A stretch of 64,000 nucleotides of DNA. It comes from an uncultured Peptococcaceae bacterium. GTDB taxonomy: Bacteria; Bacillota; Peptococcia; Peptococcales; Peptococcaceae. Below the pieces are notes generated by a model, which saw only the letters and a list, made by a program, of their open reading frames with translations, did not search any database and was not told the origin of the DNA. Both the position numbers and the translations under genes were made by a program. Of this stretch, positions 15,300-23,945 are shown piece after piece; the stretch's first letter is position 1; the number at the start of each line of letters is the position of its first letter. Location of the stretch: NCBI GenBank assembly GCA_937976375.1, contig CALJRU010000071.1:16695-80694 (forward strand), given 5' to 3'.

Positions 15300-15821
15300 A
15301 TGATCGCATTTGAAAAAATTTCTTGGCCACAATTCTTGGAAGATTGGAGGCATAGAAATGAGGAACGTTCAGAACAAGCTGTTGATGTATATGGCGACAT
15401 CCGTTTACCAGAACGGGCAACTACAGGTGCGGCTGGGTATGACTTTTTTGCACCGTATGCATTTACGCTTCATCCAGGTGAACAGATTACAATTCTTACG
15501 GGTATTCGCGCATGTATGCCTAAAGATGTTGTGCTTATCCTCGCTCCGCGCAGTGGACAAGGGATGCGCTATAAATTGCAACTCACGAATACATTGGGGG
15601 TAATTGATAGTGATTATCAATACGCGGATAATGAAGGGCATATTATGATTTCCTTGTTTAATGATCATCCCGACAAAAATAACGTGTTGAGTGTTAAAAA
15701 GGGTCAAGCATTCGCGCAAGGAATTTTTCTTCCTTATCTTACTACTGATAATGATAAGGTTCATGTAAGTAGAAAAGGCGGTTTTGGAAGTACTGATGAA
15801 AAAACACTTGACAATGCCTAA
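15300..15821 (+). CDS. dut: dUTP diphosphatase-family protein
   Basis: This 173-residue protein has all five trimeric dUTPase motifs in order: TTGAAGYDFFA (1), APRSGQGMRY (2), GVIDSDYQ (3), GQAFAQGIFLP (4) and RKGGFGST (5). dUTPases hydrolyse dUTP to dUMP and pyrophosphate, which keeps uracil out of DNA and supplies dTMP synthesis. It is longer than the usual 140-150 residues because of an N-terminal extension of about 35 residues (WPQFLEDWRHRNEERSEQ). In motif 3 the usual arginine and glycine-glutamate are altered (DYQYADNEGH), so a dCTP-related activity cannot be ruled out. AGAAAGGG precedes the ATG. Confidence 0.88.
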   Translation: MIAFEKISWPQFLEDWRHRNEERSEQAVDVYGDIRLPERATTGAAGYDFFAPYAFTLHPGEQITILTGIRACMPKDVVLILAPRSGQGMRYKLQLTNTLGVIDSDYQYADNEGHIMISLFNDHPDKNNVLSVKKGQAFAQGIFLPYLTTDNDKVHVSRKGGFGSTDEKTLDNA

Positions 15822-15836
15822 AAAATAAGATATAGT
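15808..15836 (+). promoter_or_regulatory. Promoter of the ylxM-ffh-rpsP-trmD operon
   Basis: A perfect TTGACA (15808-15813), a 17-bp spacer and TATAGT (15831-15836) overlap the last codons of dut. Confidence 0.85.
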
Positions 15837-15876
15837 ATCGGAGTGTCAAGGCGAAAAGGTTGACAGAGGTGCTGAC

Positions 15877-16239
15877 ATGTCATTTTCTATGGATTACAGA
15901 AATAGAATGATCTGTTTGTTTGACTGTTATGGTGAATTATTAACGGATAAACAAAGAACGTTGTTTCAATACTATTTTGATGATGACCTTTCTCTTGCTG
16001 AAATTTCGGACTTGGTCGGCATTAGTCGCCAAGCGGTGCATAACAGTATTACACGATGTGAAGAAGCATTAGAAGATTTTGAGCAGACACTTGGTGTTTT
16101 TAAGCGTTCATGTGAGGTGGATGATGCGTTGGATAAGACGATATCTGCCATAGAGAACGGCTTGAATACGGGTGAATGGCCGTCAGATCAATTTAAAAAT
16201 ATATGGATACAACTAAAAAATACTAGAAAGGCTGATTAA
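15877..16239 (+). CDS. ylxM: YlxM/UPF0122 HTH protein, SRP-associated
   Basis: This 120-residue protein has a sigma-70 region-4-like helix-turn-helix (LSLAEISDLVGISRQAVHNS near residues 37-56) after LTDKQRTLFQYYF. YlxM proteins are encoded next to ffh in Firmicutes and have been reported to modulate the signal recognition particle. The gene begins at an ATG with AGAGGTG upstream and ends 2 bp before ffh. It is first in the translation/secretion operon. Confidence 0.92.
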   Translation: MSFSMDYRNRMICLFDCYGELLTDKQRTLFQYYFDDDLSLAEISDLVGISRQAVHNSITRCEEALEDFEQTLGVFKRSCEVDDALDKTISAIENGLNTGEWPSDQFKNIWIQLKNTRKAD

Positions 16240-16241
16240 AC

Positions 16242-17591
16242 GTGGCACTTGACGGATTAAGCGAAAGACTACAAGAAGCCTTTGCCAAACTCAAAGGAAA
16301 AGGTAAAATCAGCGAACAAGACATTAAAGATGTGCTTCGCGAAGTGCGTGTGGCATTATTAGAAGCAGATGTTAACTATAAAGTTGTCAAAAATTTTGTA
16401 GGTAATATCAAAGATCGTGCCATGGGTGCTGATGTAATGGAAAGCTTGACACCTGGACAACAAGTTGTGAAAATTGTTCACGATGAGTTAACTCAGCTCA
16501 TGGGCGGCGAGACAAAAAAAATTACAATTAGCTCAAAACCGCCAACAATTATTATGATGGTTGGGCTGCAAGGTTCTGGTAAAACAACGTCAACAGGTAA
16601 GCTCGCATGTTATCTAAAAGAAAAGATGCATAAACGTCCGCTTTTAGCTGCATGTGATGTATATCGTCCTGCTGCTATTCAACAATTATCAGTATTGGGG
16701 AAACAACTTGATATTCCTGTTTTTGAAGAAGGTACAGAACGTTCTCCAATTGAGATTGCAAAAGATGCAGTGGCTCATGCCAAAGCACATGGTAATGATG
16801 TGGTTATCATTGATACTGCTGGACGATTGCATATTGATGAAGTTTTGATGCAGGAACTTGTTGCGATTAAAGAAGCCGTAGAACCGCATGAAATTTTATT
16901 GGTCGTTGATGCAATGACTGGTCAGGATGCGGTCAATGTTGCAGAACATTTTAATGATAATCTTGACATTACTGGTGTCGTCCTCACAAAGTTGGATGGC
17001 GACACAAGAGGTGGGGCTGCACTTTCTGTGAAAAGTGTAACCGGTAAGCCGATTAAGTTTACCGGGATGGGTGAAAAGCTAGATGCTTTGGAACCGTTTC
17101 ATCCAGATCGAATGGCCTCACGTATTCTTGGAATGGGCGATATTTTAACGCTCATTGAAAAAGCTGAGGCAGAATTTGACCAAAAACAAGCTGCTGAGCT
17201 GCAAGAAAAGATAAAAACACAAACGTTCACATTAGAAGATTATCTTAGTCAAATGGATCAGCTGCAAGGAATGGGAGATCTCGAGTCGATGATCTCGATG
17301 ATTCCGGGTGTAAGCAAGAAAATGCTAAAAAATGTAAAGCTTGATGCAAAGGACATGGATCATACAAGAGCTATTATTTTGTCTATGACTCCAGAAGAAC
17401 GCCGTAACACAAAGATTATTAATGGTAGTCGCAGAAAACGCATTGCGGCAGGTTGCGGTTTAAAAGTTCAAGATGTTAATCGACTAATAAAACAATTTGA
17501 ACAGTCTCAAGCATTCATGAAGCAATTTGGAGCCATGGCCAGTGGTAAAGGCGGGAAAAAAGGCCGTTTGCCATTTTTTGGCTTGAAATAA
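16242..17591 (+). CDS. ffh: Signal recognition particle GTPase Ffh
   Basis: This 449-residue protein has the N domain, the GTPase G domain (GLQGSGKTTSTGKLA near residue 107, IDTAGR near 189, TKLDGD near 247) and a C-terminal methionine-rich M domain (SMIPGVSKKM; SRRKRIAAGCG for SRP RNA binding). Ffh binds signal sequences on the ribosome and, with FtsY, targets membrane proteins. The start is GTG at 16242 with AGAAAGG 10 bases upstream. It follows ylxM and precedes rpsP, as in many Firmicutes. Confidence 0.97.
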   Translation: MALDGLSERLQEAFAKLKGKGKISEQDIKDVLREVRVALLEADVNYKVVKNFVGNIKDRAMGADVMESLTPGQQVVKIVHDELTQLMGGETKKITISSKPPTIIMMVGLQGSGKTTSTGKLACYLKEKMHKRPLLAACDVYRPAAIQQLSVLGKQLDIPVFEEGTERSPIEIAKDAVAHAKAHGNDVVIIDTAGRLHIDEVLMQELVAIKEAVEPHEILLVVDAMTGQDAVNVAEHFNDNLDITGVVLTKLDGDTRGGAALSVKSVTGKPIKFTGMGEKLDALEPFHPDRMASRILGMGDILTLIEKAEAEFDQKQAAELQEKIKTQTFTLEDYLSQMDQLQGMGDLESMISMIPGVSKKMLKNVKLDAKDMDHTRAIILSMTPEERRNTKIINGSRRKRIAAGCGLKVQDVNRLIKQFEQSQAFMKQFGAMASGKGGKKGRLPFFGLK

Positions 17592-17616
17592 GTATCAATT
17601 AGAGGAGGTGAAATCA

Positions 17617-17859
17617 TTGGCAACTAAAATCAGATTGAGAAGAATGGGTGCAAAGAAGAAACCTTTCTATCGTATTGTTGTTGCAGATAGCCGTTCTCCA
17701 AGAGATGGCCGCACCATCGAAGAAATCGGTTACTACAACCCAAATGTAAATCCTGCTGAAATTAAGGTTGACGTTGAAGCTGCTCAGAAATGGCTGGCTA
17801 CCGGCGCGCAGCCTTCCGATACTGTACGCAGCTTGCTTAAAAAAGCTGGTGTTCGCTAA
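17617..17859 (+). CDS. rpsP: 30S ribosomal protein S16
   Basis: This 80-residue protein is the whole S16: ATKIRLRRMGAKKKPFYRIV, then SRSPRDGRTIEEIGYYNP. The start is TTG at 17617, since GGAGG lies 8 bases upstream and the family begins at that point. An in-frame GTG at 17608 would sit on the ribosome-binding site. Confidence 0.95.
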   Translation: MATKIRLRRMGAKKKPFYRIVVADSRSPRDGRTIEEIGYYNPNVNPAEIKVDVEAAQKWLATGAQPSDTVRSLLKKAGVR

Positions 17860-17887
17860 TTGATTTTATAAGAAATGGATGATTAGT

Positions 17888-18118
17888 ATGGAAAACTTGG
17901 TTTTGCACATTGCAAAGTCGTTGGTTGATGACCCGGATTCCGTATCTGTTAAAATTGATGAAACACCAGAATCTGTGACTGTGCAACTTTCTGTTGCACC
18001 AGATGATATGGGCAAAATTATCGGCAAACACGGGCGCATCGCCAATGCGATTCGTACGATCATGAAAGCCGTTGGCAACGTTCAACATAAAAAAGTTTAT
18101 GTTGATATTGTTGAATGA
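17888..18118 (+). CDS. khpA: KH-domain RNA-binding protein KhpA (YlqC)
   Basis: This 76-residue protein consists of a single KH domain with the GKHG loop in DDMGKIIGKHGRIANAI. KhpA binds RNA, with KhpB, and affects cell division and sRNA-related regulation in Gram-positive bacteria. It lies between rpsP and ylqD/rimM, the classic position. The ATG at 17888 is preferred to the one at 17879 because it starts at the conserved MENLV and the ribosome site is weak for either. A terminator follows. Confidence 0.93.
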   Translation: MENLVLHIAKSLVDDPDSVSVKIDETPESVTVQLSVAPDDMGKIIGKHGRIANAIRTIMKAVGNVQHKKVYVDIVE

Positions 18119-18122
18119 TGAG

Positions 18123-18154
18123 AAAATCCAGATTCGTTTGAGTCTGGATTTTTT
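18123..18154 (+). terminator. Terminator after khpA
   Basis: AAAATCCAGA pairs with TCTGGATTTT around a 10-base loop, ending in six T. As rimM and trmD follow in the same direction, it may work as a partial terminator. Confidence 0.82.
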
Positions 18155-18189
18155 GCTATGTTTATTTATCGAAGAAAAGAGGCTATAAA

Positions 18190-18600
18190 ATGGAAGAATT
18201 GCAAATCCTTGGTAAAGTTTTTTTTAAGCAAATTGTTACTGATGGCTACAAGCAAAAAACCGCTGCAGAAATTCAAAAACAAATTGATGAGATTGATGAA
18301 CAGTTAGCGGACTATGATAAAAAGATGAGCAAAACGATGACGGAATTGACATTGAAAGCGCATCCTCAAACAGAAGCCATTCGTTCTCAGCTTAATGCGG
18401 AACGTGAGAAGATTCTTCTCTATAAGGAACAGTTTAATAAAGCACTTGGCGCAGTCGATGATCTTGTGATGGGCAGTGAAGTTGAAGCTGGCGATGGAGA
18501 ATTTATTACTACTGTAAAGGTAGGCGATTCTTTCTCTGGTAATACAAAGTATGAATTGGTCATCGAAGATGATATTATAAAAGAAATTCGTCAGAAATAA
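18190..18600 (+). CDS. ylqD: YlqD-family protein
   Basis: This is a 136-residue protein with a long charged helix in the middle (about residues 20-100, including QKQIDEIDEQLADYDKKM), probably coiled coil, and a beta-rich end (TTVKVGDSFSG). The length, composition and position between khpA and rimM match YlqD of Bacillus, whose function is unknown. AAAGAGG precedes the ATG. Confidence 0.85.
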   Translation: MEELQILGKVFFKQIVTDGYKQKTAAEIQKQIDEIDEQLADYDKKMSKTMTELTLKAHPQTEAIRSQLNAEREKILLYKEQFNKALGAVDDLVMGSEVEAGDGEFITTVKVGDSFSGNTKYELVIEDDIIKEIRQK

Positions 18601-18603
18601 GCT

Positions 18604-19110
18604 ATGGAAAAAACTAGAATAGGAAAGATTCTCAATGCTCATGGCGTTCGAGGAGAATTGAAAGTTGAACCGTTGACCGACAATCCTGAGCGATACAATT
18701 TGCTGGAACAAGTGTATGTAGAAGATAGAAAAAAGAAGTATACTCTTTATGATATTGAATCGGTACGTTTTCATAAAGGGAATGTTTTGGTGAAACTTGC
18801 GGGAATCGACGATATGGATGCGGCGAAATCAGTAAAGAACCAGCATTTAGCCATCAATAAAAGTGATCGGATGCCTTTGGAAGATGGTGCCTATTACATT
18901 GATGATCTCATCGGATTAGATGTTTATGAAGATGATAGAAAGATTGGTACTTTAAAGGATGTTTTACAGCCAGGTGCTAATGATGTGTATGTTTTAGATA
19001 GTGAAATTTATCCGGAATTATATATACCAGCATTAAAATCAGTGATTTTATCAGTTGATTTAGAGGCAAAGCGTATGGATGTAAAACTTCCGAAAGGACT
19101 TGTTGATTGA
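18604..19110 (+). CDS. rimM: Ribosome maturation factor RimM
   Basis: This 168-residue protein has the N-terminal RimM domain (RIGKILNAHGVRGELKVEPL) and the C-terminal PRC-barrel (YYIDDLIGLDVYEDDRKIG, then LYIPALKSVI). RimM assists 16S rRNA processing and 30S head assembly, and binds S19. It starts 3 bp after ylqD and overlaps trmD by one base (TGATG), indicating coupling. Confidence 0.95.
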   Translation: MEKTRIGKILNAHGVRGELKVEPLTDNPERYNLLEQVYVEDRKKKYTLYDIESVRFHKGNVLVKLAGIDDMDAAKSVKNQHLAINKSDRMPLEDGAYYIDDLIGLDVYEDDRKIGTLKDVLQPGANDVYVLDSEIYPELYIPALKSVILSVDLEAKRMDVKLPKGLVD

Positions 19111-19865
19111 TGGATATCAAGATTTTTTCGCTTTTTCCAGAGATGTTTCAAGGGCCACTAACGTCTAGTTTAATTGGAAAAGCTGTAGAAAAAGGCATAT
19201 TAAAGTTTGATATTATAAATTTTCGTGACTATGCGACGAATAAATTCAAACACGTTGATGATACGCCGTATGGCGGCGGGGTTGGCATGTTGTTGCAGCC
19301 TCAACCAATTGTAGATGCTTTGCGTGATAATATTCCACAAGATCAAAATATTCCTGTTATTTTAGTTTCGCCACAGGGAAAAGTATTTACTCAAGCTGAA
19401 GCCAATCGTTTGGCTCAGTATGATGCATTAGCTTTTATTTGTGGCCACTATGAAGGATTTGATGAACGTATTCGTGATTATGTGACTGATGAATATTCGA
19501 TAGGCGATTATGTCTTAACTGGAGGCGAATTGCCAGCAATGGTCATGATTGATACAATTGCACGGCTTCAGTCTGGAGTGATCAAAGAAAAAGCATCCTT
19601 TGAAGATGATTCGTTTTATCAAGGATTGTTAGAATATCCTCAATATACAAAACCTCGTGTTTTTGAGGGTAAAGAGGTTCCGGAAGTCCTTCTTAGCGGA
19701 CACCATGCGAATATTGCAAAATGGCAAAAAAAAGAAGCGCTTCGAAGAACGCTGCAACGTCGTCCTGATTTATTAAATTCATATGAGTTATCTTCGGAGG
19801 AAGAAAAACTGATTGAAGAGATTTTTATTGAGGAACCGCTGTTAAGAGAATCATATAAAAAATAA
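19110..19865 (+). CDS. trmD: tRNA (guanine37-N1)-methyltransferase TrmD
   Basis: This 251-residue protein has the TrmD markers FSLFPEMFQGPLTSSLIGKA, DDTPYGGGVGMLLQPQP, ICGHYEGFDERI and the knot YSIGDYVLTGGELPAM. It methylates G37 next to the anticodon, which prevents +1 frameshifting. The ATG at 19110 overlaps the rimM stop. In many relatives rplS follows directly; here a terminator follows and rplS is 8 kb away. Confidence 0.97.
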   Translation: MDIKIFSLFPEMFQGPLTSSLIGKAVEKGILKFDIINFRDYATNKFKHVDDTPYGGGVGMLLQPQPIVDALRDNIPQDQNIPVILVSPQGKVFTQAEANRLAQYDALAFICGHYEGFDERIRDYVTDEYSIGDYVLTGGELPAMVMIDTIARLQSGVIKEKASFEDDSFYQGLLEYPQYTKPRVFEGKEVPEVLLSGHHANIAKWQKKEALRRTLQRRPDLLNSYELSSEEEKLIEEIFIEEPLLRESYKK

Positions 19866-19867
19866 TA

Positions 19868-19906
19868 AAAATGTCTGTGGCTCCTGCTGCAGACATTTTG
19901 TTTTTT
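19868..19906 (+). terminator. Terminator after trmD
   Basis: AAAATGTCTG and CAGACATTTT form a 10-bp stem around 12 bases, followed by GTTTTTT. Confidence 0.88.
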
Positions 19907-19938
19907 ATAATAATTTGAGGCGGCTTTATGTAAAGTTC

Positions 19939-19968
19939 TTGTCAAAAATGCTTCGCGTTTGGTATACT
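19939..19968 (+). promoter_or_regulatory. Promoter of the cold-shock gene
   Basis: TTGTCA (19939-19944), an 18-bp spacer and TATACT (19963-19968) predict a leader of about 140 bases before the csp start codon. Confidence 0.75.
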
Positions 19969-20007
19969 TACATACAAGTATCAGAGTAATCAAATACTGG
20001 ATTTTCA

Positions 20008-20061
20008 TTCACATATTGTAAGGGCAAGTAACCTGATGTACATGTCGTTACAATATGTGAA
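20008..20061 (+). promoter_or_regulatory. Long stem-loop in the cold-shock mRNA leader
   Basis: A perfect 14-bp inverted repeat, TTCACATATTGTAA and its complement, encloses 26 bases in the middle of the leader. Long structured leaders act as temperature-responsive elements in cspA-type mRNAs; that role here is inferred. Confidence 0.6.
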
Positions 20062-20117
20062 ATGTGATCTCCGTTTATTTTTATTATTGATACTAATTTA
20101 TTTCTTGGAGGTCAACA

Positions 20118-20315
20118 ATGACTGGTAATGTAAAATGGTTCAACAATGAAAAGGGCTACGGATTTATCACTATTGAAGATGGCGAAGATGTTTTTGTACA
20201 TTTCTCTGCCATTCAGGGGGATGGGTTCAAGACGCTTGAAGAAGGTCAAGCTGTTGAATTTGATGTAGTTTCAAGTGAACGCGGCGATCAAGCTGCTAAC
20301 GTTGTCAAGCTTTAA
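20118..20315 (+). CDS. Cold-shock protein (CspA family)
   Basis: This 65-residue cold-shock domain protein carries both RNA-binding motifs: KGYGFI (RNP1) and DVFVHF (RNP2), after GNVKWFNNEK. It is an RNA chaperone that melts mRNA structure. TTGGAGG precedes the ATG, and the gene is monocistronic, between its own promoter and terminator. Confidence 0.97.
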   Translation: MTGNVKWFNNEKGYGFITIEDGEDVFVHFSAIQGDGFKTLEEGQAVEFDVVSSERGDQAANVVKL

Positions 20316-20329
20316 TGATGTCATGAGAG

Positions 20330-20358
20330 AATACCGGGCTGGTAAGTCCGGTATTTTT
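20330..20358 (+). terminator. Terminator after the cold-shock gene
   Basis: AATACCGG pairs with CCGGTATT around a 10-base loop and is followed by TTTATTT. Confidence 0.85.
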
Positions 20359-20442
20359 ATTTCTTTGTAACGATTTTAATAATGCTTTGTGGGATAATAA
20401 GAATGTCGTTGAATGACAAAAATTTTATGAAAGGGAGAGAGC

Positions 20443-22089
20443 ATGACGAAACTATTGATTAAAAAGTGCATATCATTATTAGTCATTGCCGTTGCTGTTT
20501 TGTTTTCTATTCAAACTGTAATGGATGCGGAACCGGCTGCAGCTGCAAATATTTCCATCATTATTGATGGACAAACCGTACCATCGGATGTGTCACCAAC
20601 CATTATTAATGATCGTACGATGGTTCCAGTTCGTGTAATTGGTGAGTATTTAAATGCAACTGTAGTGTGGGATAATTCGACACGAACTGCAACGATTACA
20701 AAGGGGTCAACAACATTAAAGTTGACGGAAGGACAATACAGCTATACGTTGAATGGTACATCGAATAGTTTAGATGTTCCAATTACCATTATCGGTGATC
20801 GTACAATGGCGCCATTGCGTGTCATTAGTGAAGCGTTAGGTGCAGGTGTGCTGTGGACAAATAACACGGTATACGTATCTTCCTCTGGAACGGTTTTGAT
20901 CCAGGTGAATCAAGTTGATGGCAATGTTGTTAACTTGCGTCAAGGCCCAAGCACAGATTATCCGGTTGTTGGTACTGTTACCAGTGGCACTTATCTTGAA
21001 ATTATTGGTGTTGCGAGCAATGGCTGGTATCAAATTAAGACTGCAAATGGCGAAGATGCCTATATTACCAATGAGTACACGTCTCTGTACTCTGGTAACA
21101 ACGCAGGTTCCCCGGTAACGCCAACGCCGGATCCTGGTACATCGGAAGAGCAACCATCATCTGGGGATACCAATGGTACATTGTCAGTTGTCAATCGTAC
21201 TTCCGGTACTGGGCAATCTAGTATAGCTTTTAATATTGGCAGTGGAACAGCGTCTGTTGTCAGCAATAATGGCAATCAAGTTGTCTTGCAAATTGATGGG
21301 GCACATATTGACACAGGCACATGGATGCCAGCAGAAAACCTTTCGCCATTCAATGGGTTTAAGGTAGAAAACTATGGCAGTAATGCTGTGCGTATGACGG
21401 CCAATGTGACCAATGAAGGGTACTTCAGATTAGACATCAATGGCAGTACATTTACTGTAACTGCAGTAGCAAAGCATAAAAATGGCACATTGGGCCTGAG
21501 CGGGAAAACAATCGTTGTTTCTGCTGGTCATGGGGTATATAGTACAGGTGGTGCTATTGACCGTGGCGCCGTCAGTACGGTCGATCCAAGCTTTGATGAG
21601 GTTGATTTCAATACTTATGTGGCGCAGAAATTGCGCGATAAGCTTGAAGCCGCTGGTGCAACAGTCATCATGATTCGTGAAGATGAAAATCCAATCAATA
21701 TGACATTGTATCAGCGTTCTGTTATTGCGAATACAGCGAATGCGGATGCATTTATTGAAATTCATGGTGATAGCGCCACTTCAACAGCAACTGGTATTGG
21801 CACCTGGATTTATACTGATAGTGCACGTTTAACTTCCTCAGCGCAGGTAGATATGCGAAATGAATTTGGATCTGTTATGAATGCGGCTATGGCAAGTGCA
21901 ACGGGACAACCTGCTTATGTTAAATATGGTAACTTTTCTGTTTTGCGTGAAACTGAAATCCCTTGCGTGTTGATTGAGTGTGGATTTTTGAGTAATCCGC
22001 ATGATGTGGCATTGTTGAAAGATCCGGCTTACTGGGAAAAACTTGCACAAGGTATGTATAATGGTTTGTACAATTACTTTGCATATTAA
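20443..22089 (+). CDS. N-acetylmuramoyl-L-alanine amidase with stalk, SH3 and amidase_3 domains
   Basis: This is a 548-residue secreted cell-wall enzyme. Residues 1-36 are a signal peptide (hydrophobic LLVIAVAVLFSI, then AEPAAAA). Residues about 37-148 are a copper-amine-oxidase-N-like stalk domain with two NDRTMVPVRV/GDRTMAPLRV repeats. Residues 152-215 are a bacterial SH3 domain (NVVNLRQGPSTDYPVVG), and 218-245 a Pro/Ser/Thr linker. Residues 246-345 are probably an AMIN-like domain, and 355-548 the amidase_3 catalytic domain. Likely zinc/catalytic residues are H363 (SAGHG), E386 (FDEVDFN), H441 (IEIHGDS) and E512 (IECGFLSN). It cleaves the MurNAc-L-Ala bond. GGGAGAG precedes the ATG. It is a single-gene unit ended by a terminator. 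Confidence 0.94.
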   Translation: MTKLLIKKCISLLVIAVAVLFSIQTVMDAEPAAAANISIIIDGQTVPSDVSPTIINDRTMVPVRVIGEYLNATVVWDNSTRTATITKGSTTLKLTEGQYSYTLNGTSNSLDVPITIIGDRTMAPLRVISEALGAGVLWTNNTVYVSSSGTVLIQVNQVDGNVVNLRQGPSTDYPVVGTVTSGTYLEIIGVASNGWYQIKTANGEDAYITNEYTSLYSGNNAGSPVTPTPDPGTSEEQPSSGDTNGTLSVVNRTSGTGQSSIAFNIGSGTASVVSNNGNQVVLQIDGAHIDTGTWMPAENLSPFNGFKVENYGSNAVRMTANVTNEGYFRLDINGSTFTVTAVAKHKNGTLGLSGKTIVVSAGHGVYSTGGAIDRGAVSTVDPSFDEVDFNTYVAQKLRDKLEAAGATVIMIREDENPINMTLYQRSVIANTANADAFIEIHGDSATSTATGIGTWIYTDSARLTSSAQVDMRNEFGSVMNAAMASATGQPAYVKYGNFSVLRETEIPCVLIECGFLSNPHDVALLKDPAYWEKLAQGMYNGLYNYFAY

Positions 22090-22094
22090 TTTTT

Positions 22095-22124
22095 AAAACA
22101 TGGCAAAATTTGCCATGTTTTTTT
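22095..22124 (+). terminator. Terminator after the amidase gene
   Basis: AAAACATGGCAAA and its complement form a 13-bp stem with almost no loop, followed by a T tract. Confidence 0.88.
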
Positions 22125-22179
22125 GTATTGGTTGCTGAATAAGCGTGAAAAATCAATAGCTCGACATGCCCTGAATAAT

Positions 22180-22207
22180 TTGGAAAAATTTGTGGTCATA
22201 TCATAAT
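22180..22207 (+). promoter_or_regulatory. Possible promoter of the two-component/ABC operon
   Basis: TTGGAA (22180-22185), a 16-bp spacer and CATAAT (22202-22207) lie about 80 bp before the response-regulator start. This is a moderate match only. Confidence 0.4.
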
Positions 22208-22285
22208 GAATGGCCTCTGATTAGGTGATGTCTTGCTTGTGCGAAAGGGCTTTATTAAAATATCCTGAGAAGGGGAGTGAACGAA

Positions 22286-22963
22286 GTGACACAAATTCTC
22301 ATCATTGAGGATGACGATGATTTGCGCGAAGGTTTGACTTTTGCTTTTGAAATGGAAGGTTATAAGGTTAAAGCTGTTGCAACCAAGCATGATGGTATTC
22401 GCTTATCAGGCAGCAATGCGTGGTCATTGATTCTTTTAGATTGTAATTTACCGGATGGCGATGGGTTTGAATTGGTACAAGAAATAAAAAAATATTTAGA
22501 TGTTCCATTGTTTATGTTAACCGCGCGGAATACGGAAATAGATGAAGTGAAAGCACTTGAGCTTGGCGTAGATGATTTCATGTCAAAACCATTTTCTTTG
22601 GCTGTGCTCAAGGCGCGTATTCGTAGGATTCTTTCTGCGTCTCAGCCAGACCATCGCTTAGCAAGTGGCGGTGTAATAGTGGATAAGATGGACGGAAGTG
22701 TAAGTCAGAGCGGTGTAAAAATTTCTTTGACAAAGATCGAATATCGTCTTCTTGTTTATCTTATGGAAAATCGGGGGCAGGTGTTGACAAAGGAGCAAAT
22801 ACTTGAGCGTGTTTGGGATTTGAAAGGCAGCTTTGTGGATGATAATACGCTTGCAGTAACCATACGTCGTCTTCGAGCAAAAATTGAGGTGGATCCGAAA
22901 CATCCAAAATTGATTCACACGGTTCATGGCATTGGCTACATTTGGAAGGATGGAAGTAAATGA
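22286..22963 (+). CDS. OmpR/PhoB-family response regulator
   Basis: This 225-residue protein has a receiver domain (acidic pocket IEDDDD near 7-12, phosphoacceptor D52 in LDCNLPDGDG, K in MSKPFS) and a winged-helix DNA-binding domain (TKIEYRLLVYLMENRGQVLT, TLAVTIRRLRAKIE, VHGIGYIWK). The GTG at 22286 is preferred, since GGGGAG lies 9 bases upstream. An in-frame GTG at 22277 touches that site. It overlaps the sensor kinase by 4 bp and probably controls the ABC transporter genes that follow. Confidence 0.93.
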   Translation: MTQILIIEDDDDLREGLTFAFEMEGYKVKAVATKHDGIRLSGSNAWSLILLDCNLPDGDGFELVQEIKKYLDVPLFMLTARNTEIDEVKALELGVDDFMSKPFSLAVLKARIRRILSASQPDHRLASGGVIVDKMDGSVSQSGVKISLTKIEYRLLVYLMENRGQVLTKEQILERVWDLKGSFVDDNTLAVTIRRLRAKIEVDPKHPKLIHTVHGIGYIWKDGSK

Positions 22964-23889
22964 CGATGTTGCTGCTTGGCATGACAATTTTTGTGATGCT
23001 TGGGTTCATAGGGTGTCTTTTGCGACGGAACCGGAAAATGTACCACACCATAGATATGATGCTGGATGAAGTTTTAGATGATGAGAAGATTACTGAATCA
23101 GATATCTGCGAAGGAGAAATCTCGGCTCTGGCAGCGAAGGTAAAACAGGTGCAGGAAAAAGTTGCGTTAAGTGTTTCTGAAGCTGAGATGGAACGAGAAG
23201 CTGTGAAACAATTAATTTCAAATTTATCACACCAAGTGAAAACGCCGCTTTCTGTGATCATTATGTACCAAGAGATGTTGGCTGATGAATCTTTGGATGT
23301 TGAAACGCGCAAAATGTTTACATTAAAGATGAAAAAACAAGTGGATAAACTTGAATGGATTCTTGGTGCATTGTTTAAAATGGTAGAGTTGGAACAAAAT
23401 GCAGTCGTATTTGATGCGGAGCCGCTGCTTTTGCGTGAAACTTTGATTGATGCTATAGGCGCGGTGATGGATAAAGTAGCGGCAAAGGATCAATCTTTAA
23501 ACATCCTGCCTTTTAATGATGTACTGGTTTGGCATAATCGCAGATGGACCATAGAGGTTTTTATCAATTTGCTTGAAAATGCCATTAAATATACGCCTCA
23601 AGGTGGAAAGATCACGATTGATGTGCAAACACTGGAAATGTATACAAAAATATCTATTCTGGATACAGGCTGTGGCATTCGAGAAGAGGAAAAAGCTGCT
23701 GTTTTTCAGCGATTTTATCGCGGAAAAGATGTTGAACATATAGAAGGTTCAGGGCTGGGCTTGGCCTTATCAAGGCTGATTCTTTCCCGTGAAAAAGGGT
23801 ATATTACTGTTGAATCAAAATATGGTGAGGGGAGCACTTTTTCGGTATTCTTACAAAATTGTCATAACAATGATGTGGATTTGTCCTAA
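22960..23889 (+). CDS. Membrane sensor histidine kinase
   Basis: This 309-residue kinase has a single N-terminal membrane segment (about residues 2-21), a short linker, a HisKA domain with the phosphorylated H91 in SNLSHQVKTPLS, and a HATPase domain (NLLENAIKYTPQGG; DTGCGIREEE; GSGLGLALS). With almost no extracellular sensor region, it resembles kinases that read the state of a partner ABC transporter. ATGA overlap with the regulator gene indicates coupling. Confidence 0.92.
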   Translation: MTMLLLGMTIFVMLGFIGCLLRRNRKMYHTIDMMLDEVLDDEKITESDICEGEISALAAKVKQVQEKVALSVSEAEMEREAVKQLISNLSHQVKTPLSVIIMYQEMLADESLDVETRKMFTLKMKKQVDKLEWILGALFKMVELEQNAVVFDAEPLLLRETLIDAIGAVMDKVAAKDQSLNILPFNDVLVWHNRRWTIEVFINLLENAIKYTPQGGKITIDVQTLEMYTKISILDTGCGIREEEKAAVFQRFYRGKDVEHIEGSGLGLALSRLILSREKGYITVESKYGEGSTFSVFLQNCHNNDVDLS

Positions 23890-23945
23890 ATTTGTAAGAT
23901 TCAATTGGTATGATTTTCTTAAAACAAATGAAAGGAGATTATTCC

